This document shows, piece after piece, positions 1-4,697 of a stretch of DNA of 5,387 nucleotides (positions are counted from its first letter, which is position 1; every line of letters begins with the position of its first letter). Location of the stretch: NCBI GenBank assembly GCA_030637455.1, contig DAOWGL010000136.1, forward strand, positions 1-5,387, in the 5' to 3' direction. The notes below the pieces were generated by a model. The model saw only the letters and a program-made list of their open reading frames with translations. It was not told the DNA's origin and searched no databases. A program made the translations under genes and the position numbers. Source of the stretch: Candidatus Nitrosopumilus sp. (GTDB lineage Archaea > Thermoproteota > Nitrososphaeria > Nitrososphaerales > Nitrosopumilaceae).

Positions 1-302
1 CACCTTTTGATAAAATAGAAAACTATGGCGGTTTTACAGATGGAGATAGAGGAGTTTTCTTAGCAAATCATTTTCAAGCAAAAAAAATTATTTTGATTGG
101 AATGGATTTTGGAGATCGAATTGGGAAATACTCAGAAACCAGAAAAAAAGATAGAAAAATAAAATTGATGAAATTAAAAAGAGGTGAATTTCTTTTGAAA
201 TGGTTATCATCCTTTACAAAGGCAGAATTGTTTACCACATCAAAGCCAATTGATGGTTTTAAAAAAATATCATACAAAGAACTAGATATCATAATTACCT
301 AG
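1..302 (+). CDS. mptE: 6-hydroxymethyl-7,8-dihydropterin pyrophosphokinase, MptE type (C-terminal part, 5' end outside window)
   Basis: The frame is open from the window edge (first full codon at 3) to TAG at 300-302 and gives 99 residues, so only the C-terminal part is visible. The stretch [13 protein letters not shown], followed closely by [11 protein letters not shown] and a KYS motif, matches the archaeal DUF115/MptE family as I know it. That enzyme transfers pyrophosphate from ATP to 6-hydroxymethyl-dihydropterin in the cytoplasm, on the route to tetrahydromethanopterin or folate-type C1 carriers. The acidic TDGDR and GMDFG motifs are probably part of the nucleotide/metal site (inference). 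The tail, with [14 protein letters not shown], is also family-like. A TTG codon at 93 could be mistaken for a start, but it lies in the middle of the conserved IILIGMDFG strand, so the true start is upstream of the window. The next gene begins 35 nt downstream, probably from its own promoter. Confidence 0.85.
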   Translation, partial: PFDKIENYGGFTDGDRGVFLANHFQAKKIILIGMDFGDRIGKYSETRKKDRKIKLMKLKRGEFLLKWLSSFTKAELFTTSKPIDGFKKISYKELDIIIT

Positions 303-308
303 AATGCA

Positions 309-316
309 TTTAATAC
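309..316 (+). promoter_or_regulatory. Candidate archaeal TATA box for the guaA-containing operon
   Basis: The short gap between mptE and the 189-residue gene contains TTTAATAC, centred about 26 nt upstream of the ATG at 338. That is the usual distance from an archaeal TATA box to the transcription start, so the mRNA could begin at or very near the ATG, making it leaderless. In agreement, no Shine-Dalgarno-like sequence lies just upstream (the bases are ATTAATTAAATT). The region is AT-rich, so the match could be due to chance. Confidence 0.4.
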
Positions 317-337
317 CCATTCCACATTAATTAAATT

Positions 338-907
338 ATGAAATTCTCAGAGGAACAAGTAAAAGAAATTGTTGCCTTGAAAGATAGTTTGATCGAGCAA
401 ATTGACAAACATCAGGAAGGAATAGAGATGTTAGAAAAAAACATCACAGTTTTAGACTTGTTCTTAAAAGACTCTAGTTTTACTAAAGCATCTCAATTAA
501 AAATAAAAAAAGAGATAGAACCAAAAGCTGAGATCATAGAAAAACCAGTAGAAAATTCAATTCCAATTAAAAGAGTCAATGATGGTAAGATTATTGCCAA
601 CGCATTTGTCACTCCAGATCAGGTCTCCATAGTTTTAGATAATGAAATTATAATCAATGCAGATACTCCACCTTTCAAATCATTCTTTTTAGATAGAATA
701 ATTGGTGAAATGAAAAAGAAAGATGTTGTTGAAGTAGAAAACGGGAAGATCCAAAAAGAATCAGTGATTGATTACATTGTTAATAAAAACGGGGCAGACA
801 TTAGAGAAATTATAATTAAAAATTATAGACAAAAGGAAAGAGTTAACGAATTAATTAGCACCGCAGGCTGGTCATTAACTAGAATGCTTGAGAACATAAA
901 CAAGTGA
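338..907 (+). CDS. Conserved-looking coiled-coil protein of unknown function, first gene of the guaA cluster
   Basis: I do not recognise a named family for this 189-residue protein. Residues about 4-45 are a charged, heptad-like helix (EEQVKEIVALKDSLIEQI...) likely to form a coiled coil. Residues 50-76 are a Lys/Glu/Pro-rich linker. Residues 78-189 look like a compact alpha/beta domain: strands around IIANAF, VSIVLD and EIIINA, then PPFKSFFLDRIIGEM, IDYIVNKNGADIREIIIKNY, and a final helix with an AGWSLTRMLENI motif. There is no signal peptide or membrane segment, so it is probably cytoplasmic. ATG 338 is chosen because it begins the helix and suits a leaderless promoter. The gene ends 4 nt before guaA and its stop codon overlaps a GTGAT sequence that may serve guaA, suggesting co-expression. 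The order coiled coil, linker, globular domain suggests an oligomeric binding or scaffold protein; that is a guess. Confidence 0.8.
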   Translation: MKFSEEQVKEIVALKDSLIEQIDKHQEGIEMLEKNITVLDLFLKDSSFTKASQLKIKKEIEPKAEIIEKPVENSIPIKRVNDGKIIANAFVTPDQVSIVLDNEIIINADTPPFKSFFLDRIIGEMKKKDVVEVENGKIQKESVIDYIVNKNGADIREIIIKNYRQKERVNELISTAGWSLTRMLENINK

Positions 908-908
908 T
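904..908 (+). promoter_or_regulatory. GTGAT ribosome-binding site for guaA, overlapping the upstream stop codon
   Basis: GTGAT sits 3 nt before the guaA ATG and includes the TGA stop (905-907) of the preceding gene. It complements AUCAC, the part of the archaeal 16S rRNA 3' tail just before CCUCC. Sharing bases with the upstream stop would favour translational coupling. The same GTGATTG string precedes the DUF2024 ATG near 2804, which supports a real role. Confidence 0.4.
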
Positions 909-911
909 TGT

Positions 912-2435
912 ATGGACAAAATTGTTGTTTTAGATTTTGGTTCTCAGTACAGTCATTTGATTTGTAGAAGAATTAGAGAATTTTCAGTTTATGCAGAACT
1001 TGTTCCGTATGATATTAGTTATGAGGAATTACAAAAACTAAATCCCACAGGAATAATTTTTTCTGGCGGTCCATCAAGTGTTTATAGTTCAGATGCTCCA
1101 ATTCCAGAAAATAAAATTTTTGATATGAATTTACCACTACTTGGAATTTGTTATGGACATCAATTGATTGTTAATAAATTTGGAGGGAAAGTAAAAAGGG
1201 CAAATAAAGAATATGGTTCATCATTACTAACAATTGATAGTGATAAAGATCTTCTAAACGGAGTTGGGGAATCAGTTAGAGCGTGGATGAGTCATGGCGA
1301 TGAAGCAGAACAAATTCCTGAAGGTTTCAAAGTGATTGGACATACTGAAGGTGCAAAAGCAGCAGCAATTGCATATGAAGAAAAATCAATCTACGGTATT
1401 CAATTTCATCCAGAAGTAGTACATACAGAGCAAGGTACAGAAATTTTAAAGAATTTTGTTTTGAAGGTTTGTGGTGCAAAACAAGATTGGACCATGGAGG
1501 GTTTTGTCGATTCAGCAATTGAAAAAATTTCAAAGATAGAAGGAAATGTGCTTTGTGGAGTAAGCGGGGGTATAGATTCTACAGTTGTAGCATTATTAAT
1601 TCACAAAGCAATAGGTGATAGGCTAAAATGTGTTTTTGTAAATAATGGATTGTTACGAGTAAATGAAGAAAAAGAAGTTGAAGAGATGTTCAAAGGTAAT
1701 TTCAAAGTAAATTTCACATCAGTAAATGCTGCAGAAATATTTCTTGAAAAATTAAAGGGAATAGAGGATCCTGAGAGAAAAAGAAAGATCGTGGGGGAAG
1801 AATTTGTTAGAGTTTTTACGGAATTTGCTGAAGGGAATGGTCCTTTCAAGTGGTTAGCTCAGGGTACATTATATCCAGATGTAATTGAAAGTGGAGTATC
1901 AAAAGGACCTGCAGCAGTAATAAAATCTCATCATAATGTAGGTGGACTACCTGATTGGCTTAATTTAGAAATTTTAGAACCATTAAGGGAATTATACAAA
2001 GATGAAGTAAGAAAAATTGCTAAAATTCTTGGAGTTCCAGAAAAACTTTTCATGAGACATCCATTTCCAGGTCCTGGACTATCAGTTAGAATAATTGGAG
2101 AAGTGACTCCAACAAAACTTGAAATTTGTAAAGTTGCAAGTAAGATTGTAGAAGAAGAATTGATAGATGCAGGTTTGTATGAAAAAGTATGGCAAGCATA
2201 TGCAGCAGTTGGTGATGACAGAGCCGTAGGGGTCGTTGGAGATGAACGCAGATATGGAAATATAGTCATGATCAGAGTTGTAGATTCAATCGATGCAATG
2301 ACTGCGGATTGGACAAGATTACCACACGGATTATTAGAAAAGATGAGTAATAGAATAACAAATGAGATTGAAGATGTAACTTGGGTCACCTACACCATTT
2401 CAAGTAAACCACCAGCAACCATTGAACCTCAATAG
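912..2435 (+). CDS. guaA: GMP synthase [glutamine-hydrolysing], single-chain
   Basis: This 507-residue cytoplasmic enzyme converts XMP, ATP and glutamine to GMP, AMP, pyrophosphate and glutamate, the last step of de novo guanine nucleotide synthesis. Residues 1 to about 188 are a class I glutamine amidotransferase: the nucleophile is Cys80 in LGICYGHQ, with His166 and Glu168 in QFHPE. Residues about 195-385 are the ATP pyrophosphatase domain, with the P-loop SGGIDS at 218-223. The rest is the XMP-binding/dimerisation domain, with RHPFPGPGL at 382-390 and SKPPATIE near the end. Length is normal for a fused bacterial-type GuaA; many euryarchaea instead split the two activities between GuaAa and GuaAb. 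The chain ends TIEPQ rather than the usual TIEWE. The ATG at 912 begins the typical DKIVVLDFGSQYS strand, 4 nt after the upstream stop. The gene is probably cotranscribed with its neighbours on both sides. Confidence 0.98.
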   Translation: MDKIVVLDFGSQYSHLICRRIREFSVYAELVPYDISYEELQKLNPTGIIFSGGPSSVYSSDAPIPENKIFDMNLPLLGICYGHQLIVNKFGGKVKRANKEYGSSLLTIDSDKDLLNGVGESVRAWMSHGDEAEQIPEGFKVIGHTEGAKAAAIAYEEKSIYGIQFHPEVVHTEQGTEILKNFVLKVCGAKQDWTMEGFVDSAIEKISKIEGNVLCGVSGGIDSTVVALLIHKAIGDRLKCVFVNNGLLRVNEEKEVEEMFKGNFKVNFTSVNAAEIFLEKLKGIEDPERKRKIVGEEFVRVFTEFAEGNGPFKWLAQGTLYPDVIESGVSKGPAAVIKSHHNVGGLPDWLNLEILEPLRELYKDEVRKIAKILGVPEKLFMRHPFPGPGLSVRIIGEVTPTKLEICKVASKIVEEELIDAGLYEKVWQAYAAVGDDRAVGVVGDERRYGNIVMIRVVDSIDAMTADWTRLPHGLLEKMSNRITNEIEDVTWVTYTISSKPPATIEPQ

Positions 2436-2443
2436 GGATTAGA

Positions 2444-2800
2444 ATGGAATACGAAAAAATCTGTGATGAAATTTTAGAATGTGATAAGGATATTCGATAT
2501 GTTGGGATATATGATTATGGAGATCTTTATGACAAAATGAAGCCAGGACTAAAAAGTCATTTATCAAGAGAAGAAACTGAAATGTCATTATCTCAAGCAG
2601 TGTATCGTTGGTCTACACGTAAGAAAACTGCAGATAAAATTGGAAAACCAATTTATGCATTAGCCAAATATGAAAAAATTTATCGAGTAACAATTCCTAT
2701 TGGTGGTGCAGGGTTAATTTTGATTAGTATTGAATTAAATACGGATGTAAACATGATTGTAGAAAAAATTATAACAATTAAAAATAAACATTCTTCGTAA
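2444..2800 (+). CDS. DUF6659-like small protein, possible roadblock/LC7-type fold
   Basis: A 118-residue soluble protein with no signal peptide or membrane segment. From memory it resembles a thaumarchaeal family labelled DUF6659, with hallmarks IRYVGIYDYGDLYDKM, LSREETEMSLSQAVYRWSTR and a glycine turn in TIPIGGAGLILISIEL. Predicted order is helix (2-13), strand (17-24), helices (28-60), strands (69-73, 78-85, 89-97) and a final helix (101-114). The end, a Tyr-Arg strand, a Gly turn, a hydrophobic strand and then NTDVNMIVEKI, recalls Roadblock/LC7 (MglB-like) domains, which often partner small GTPases; that is an inference from pattern only. The cluster RWSTRKK at 55-61 could be a basic contact surface. 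ATG 2444 lies 8 nt after guaA, with a weak purine-rich stretch (AGGGATTAG) between, implying operon expression. Its biochemical role is unknown. Confidence 0.85.
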   Translation: MEYEKICDEILECDKDIRYVGIYDYGDLYDKMKPGLKSHLSREETEMSLSQAVYRWSTRKKTADKIGKPIYALAKYEKIYRVTIPIGGAGLILISIELNTDVNMIVEKIITIKNKHSS

Positions 2801-2803
2801 TTT

Positions 2804-2808
2804 GTGAT
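2804..2808 (+). promoter_or_regulatory. GTGAT ribosome-binding site that decides the DUF2024 start
   Basis: GTGAT lies 4 nt upstream of the ATG at 2813 and matches the sequence and spacing seen before guaA. The GTG within it is in frame and could be read as a start, but it is better explained as the binding site for the 16S rRNA tail, with ATG 2813 as the true start. Confidence 0.4.
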
Positions 2809-2812
2809 TGAT

Positions 2813-3073
2813 ATGGATTTTCATGTTTTTGACTCATATGTAAAAGCAAAAGATGGGCATACAATGCATTTTGATGTTGTTACAGATACGAGTGATTTAG
2901 AAAAGGCAATTTCCTATGCGAAAAATTGGTTAAAATCTATCGGAGAAGAATCATCAACAGTAACTGCAAATGAATGTAAATTTTGTCATACTCAATCAGT
3001 ACCAGAAGATATGGAGATTGAAATAATGACTGATGGATATTCTATTTCAAAAATGGAAGGATGTCCTAATTAA
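2813..3073 (+). CDS. DUF2024 family protein with CxxCH...C cysteine cluster
   Basis: An 86-residue protein recognised as DUF2024 from its start MDFHVFDSYVKAKDG, then TMHFDV, an EKAISYAKNWLKSIGEE helix and the C-terminal CKFCH...GYSISKMEGCPN. DUF2024 proteins are small, cytoplasmic and found in both bacteria and archaea; their function is unknown. Cys55, Cys58, His59 and Cys84 could form a metal site or a redox pair (inference). There is no signal peptide, so CKFCH is unlikely to carry haem c. The start is placed at ATG 2813 rather than in-frame GTG 2804 because family members begin directly with the VFDxYV strand and GTGAT 2804-2808 looks like the ribosome-binding site. It follows the previous gene by 12 nt and is the last of the rightward operon. 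Its TAA overlaps the stop of the convergent gene. Confidence 0.9.
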   Translation: MDFHVFDSYVKAKDGHTMHFDVVTDTSDLEKAISYAKNWLKSIGEESSTVTANECKFCHTQSVPEDMEIEIMTDGYSISKMEGCPN

Positions 3074-3705
3074 TTTACATCTATAATTTCTTCCGAAATT
3101 AAATATTCTATAGCAGATAATAGATCATTTTCTGAAATTGCTTCTTCTGCATACCATACAAATATGTCATGAACCCATGTAGGAATTTTAGATTGTTCTG
3201 AAGTTTGAATTTCTAATGATTCAACTTCAGTTTCAACTTCAGTTTCAACTTCAGTTTCAACTTCATCTATATTTTGAGTAACAATTACAGGCTTGCTAGA
3301 TTGAACTATAGAAAATGTAGAGGATGTAGATGTTAGACCATATTCAGAAAAAATCCTTAAGCTATAATCACCAACAATATTTCCTTCATCGTCATCAGGT
3401 TCAAGGTAATGCAATATCTGAACTCCGAATAAATTATCTTCTATGACTCTAGGTAAAATTTCAGTAGTTTTGATAATCTCTCCATCACTTAATCTAGATA
3501 TCTCCATAAAGTGATAACCATGTTGCGGATCATAATTTTGAATTTTAATGTCAGCTCTAATCATTTGTGGATTTTTATCTAAATCAATTACATTTCCAGA
3601 AATAAAATCTATTGAAATAACAGGTAATTCTTCCAGTCCATAAATGGAATTTACTTGAAATAACATAATTATTGAGAAAAGCCCAAGTATTATTTTTGAA
3701 ATCAA
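3070..3705 (-). CDS. Small exported protein: beta-sandwich-like domain, VETE repeat linker, thaumarchaeal C-terminal surface module
   Basis: A 211-residue protein of unknown function. Residues 1-24 are a signal peptide: Lys4, the hydrophobic core IILGLFSIIMLFQV, then an SIYG-type exit. Residues about 27-135 alternate strands and turns (VISIDFISG, IRADIKIQNYD, GDYSLRIFSEYG, STFSIV), like an immunoglobulin-type or CARDB-like extracellular domain. Residues 148-162 are an acidic VETE tandem repeat. Residues 174-210 (IPTWVHDIFVWYAEEAI... then AIEYLISEEIIDV) match a module I know from many thaumarchaeal exported proteins, where versions read like IPxWIKxNAxWWxxGxIxDxDFxxGIQYLI. It is therefore probably cell-surface or pseudoperiplasmic. 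The start is TTG 3705: an in-frame TAA lies two codons upstream, and the first ATG (residue 14) would destroy the signal peptide. It follows the ROK gene by 81 nt and is probably transcribed separately. Confidence 0.85.
   Translation of the reverse strand: MISKIILGLFSIIMLFQVNSIYGLEELPVISIDFISGNVIDLDKNPQMIRADIKIQNYDPQHGYHFMEISRLSDGEIIKTTEILPRVIEDNLFGVQILHYLEPDDDEGNIVGDYSLRIFSEYGLTSTSSTFSIVQSSKPVIVTQNIDEVETEVETEVETEVESLEIQTSEQSKIPTWVHDIFVWYAEEAISENDLLSAIEYLISEEIIDVN
3220..3265 (-). repeat. Perfect 12-bp tandem repeat, 3.8 copies, coding for VETE
   Basis: On the + strand the unit TTCAACTTCAGT occurs three times without mismatch (3220-3231, 3232-3243, 3244-3255), followed by ten bases of a fourth copy. 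Read on the minus strand it encodes Glu-Val-Glu-Thr repeats in the linker of the exported protein. A 12-bp unit keeps the reading frame, so copy-number change would only alter linker length. Identical bases, including at wobble positions, suggest recent slippage or expansion. Confidence 0.95.
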
Positions 3706-3718
3706 TTTTTATCTGAAA

Positions 3719-3747
3719 TTAATTAAATTAGATTGGTTATATCTATA
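3719..3747 (-). promoter_or_regulatory. AT-rich candidate promoter of the exported-protein gene
   Basis: Reading toward the TTG at 3705, this stretch gives TATAGATATAACC (3735-3747) and then TTTAATTAA (3719-3727). The first, about 36 nt from the start codon, could act as a TATA box giving a short leader of roughly 9 nt. The second is only about 18 nt away, too close for a leaderless TATA box. The choice between them is uncertain. Confidence 0.25.
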
Positions 3748-3771
3748 GTAGACGATTTTTTTGATAAATAG

Positions 3772-3784
3772 TTCCAATTTGGAA
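3772..3784. repeat. Perfect 13-bp palindrome just after the ROK kinase stop
   Basis: TTCCAA, one central T, then TTGGAA form an exact inverted repeat starting 2 nt beyond the ROK stop codon. In ROK-gene RNA it could fold only into a 5-bp stem with a 3-nt loop and is followed by a moderately U-rich stretch. A weak terminator/3' end structure or a small operator are both possible. Confidence 0.4.
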
Positions 3785-3786
3785 GA

Positions 3787-4653
3787 TTATTCTAGCATAC
3801 ATGCACCAAAAACACCTGCTGAATCACCCAATTTATTTTTCAAAATAGGTGTATCAACTAGGTCAGAAAACACCTTATTGTAAATAGATTCTTTGCCTTC
3901 AGTATACAAAAAATCGATATTTGATAAACCACCACCTAAAACAATTGCATCAGGATCCAAAATATCAATTACATTAGCAAGACCATACCCAAAATTCTCT
4001 AAAAATTCATTTTTCCATTTTTCCCAATTCTCATTATCTGTACTAGTAAGAATTTCAGAAAGATGTTGAGATTTTCCTGTCAATTTAGTCCAATGATTTT
4101 CCAATGAAGGACCGCTAATGTACGTCTCCACACACCCAGTTTTTCCACAATAGCAAGGATTTCCATTTCTATGTAATGTATGATGACCCCACTCACCGCC
4201 AATGTTTGTTCTTCCTGGATAGAGTTTTTTGTTAATCATTATTCCTCCACCTACACCTGTTCCTAGTATAACACCAAAAACCAAATCAAAATCTACAACA
4301 GCACCCAATGTTGCTTCAGCCAATGCAAAGCAATTGGCATCATTTTCCATGGAAATTTTTTTGTCAATTTTATTTTCTAAATCTTCTTTTAGGGATTTCC
4401 CAATCAAACATTGTGTGTTACTATTTTTAATTAATCCAGTTTGTTTAGAAATTGCACCAGGTGTACAAATCCCTAATGAATAATTAGATACATTCTCAGA
4501 TATTTCCATCACTAAAGATGAGATAGAGTCTAGAATTTTTTGATAATCATTTTGAGGTGTAGGAATTCTTTTTCTTTTGATTACATTGAAATTTTCATCT
4601 AGCAGAACTGCTTCAATTTTAGTGCCACCTAAATCAACACCAAGTTTGTACAT
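3787..4653 (-). CDS. ROK family sugar kinase, Mak/YajF fructokinase-like
   Basis: A complete 288-residue cytoplasmic kinase that probably phosphorylates a hexose with ATP. Visible motifs: phosphate-binding DLGGTK at 7-12; GICTPG at 61-66; ENDAN at 103-107, with Asp105 the likely catalytic base; GTGVGGG at 131-137; substrate-binding GEWGHH at 153-158; ROK zinc motif CYCGKTGC at 167-174, with Cys167, Cys169, Cys174 and His157 as likely ligands; Glu176 in CVETYISG; and ILDPDAIVLGGGLSN at 231-245. No key residue is missing. The pattern IPTPQNDY, NPCYCGKTGCVETYISG and LGGGLSN is closest, from memory, to E. coli Mak (YajF) fructokinase, but ROK substrates (fructose, glucose, mannose, N-acetyl sugars) are hard to tell from sequence. 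ATG 4653 directly begins the family's YKLGVDLGG strand. It follows the thermosome gene by 44 nt. Confidence 0.93.
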   Translation of the reverse strand: MYKLGVDLGGTKIEAVLLDENFNVIKRKRIPTPQNDYQKILDSISSLVMEISENVSNYSLGICTPGAISKQTGLIKNSNTQCLIGKSLKEDLENKIDKKISMENDANCFALAEATLGAVVDFDLVFGVILGTGVGGGIMINKKLYPGRTNIGGEWGHHTLHRNGNPCYCGKTGCVETYISGPSLENHWTKLTGKSQHLSEILTSTDNENWEKWKNEFLENFGYGLANVIDILDPDAIVLGGGLSNIDFLYTEGKESIYNKVFSDLVDTPILKNKLGDSAGVFGACMLE

Positions 4654-4676
4654 GAATTATTTACAGAAATTAAAAC

Positions 4677-4688
4677 GCTTAAGCTTAA
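4677..4688 (-). promoter_or_regulatory. Candidate ROK gene promoter with overlapping palindromes
   Basis: GCTTAAGC (4677-4684) overlaps TTAAGCTTAA (4679-4688); both are perfect palindromes. The first is centred about 27 nt upstream of the ROK ATG, where a TATA box for a leaderless transcript should lie, and TTAA is its AT-rich core. No Shine-Dalgarno-like sequence precedes the ATG (bases CTGTAAATAATTC). The symmetry might also allow a dimeric regulator to bind over the box; this is speculative. Confidence 0.3.
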
Positions 4689-4690
4689 CT

Positions 4691-4697
4691 AAAAATT
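4691..4697 (-). terminator. Possible T-tract terminator of the thermosome gene
   Basis: Directly after the thermosome TAA the minus strand reads AATTTTT, a five-T run without a stem. Archaeal termination often uses such T-rich tracts. The run is short and followed by AGTTAAGC, so it may be weak or let transcription continue into the ROK gene. Confidence 0.3.

Noticed and set aside
93..302. A short separate gene starting at TTG 93
   Set aside because: The same frame is open to the window edge and encodes conserved MptE residues ([13 protein letters not shown]) before the TTG, so this is the tail of a longer gene.
1931..2389. A 152-codon open frame antisense to guaA
   Set aside because: It lies wholly within guaA on the opposite strand, and its Ser/Thr/Ile/Leu-rich product looks like the antisense shadow of a conserved coding region. 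The other antisense frames in guaA (1327-1533, 1601-1849) and in the ROK gene (4229-4483) were dropped for the same reason.
2804..2812. GTG at 2804 as the start of the DUF2024 protein
   Set aside because: It adds only MID ahead of the family's usual N-terminus, and the GTG is part of a GTGAT motif that fits a ribosome-binding site for ATG 2813.
2975..2989. CKFCH as a c-type haem site
   Set aside because: The protein has no signal peptide and belongs to DUF2024, which is not a cytochrome family; haem c attachment needs export.
3085..3100. Inverted repeat AATTTC-TTCC-GAAATT as a terminator between the convergent genes
   Set aside because: It has a 6-bp AT-rich stem, lies inside the coding end of the minus-strand gene, and has no T-run after it on either strand. 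It could easily occur by chance in this AT-rich DNA.
3220..3265. CRISPR-like or regulatory repeat array
   Set aside because: The 12-bp units are directly adjacent without spacers, in frame, and encode a VETE linker, so it is a coding tandem repeat.
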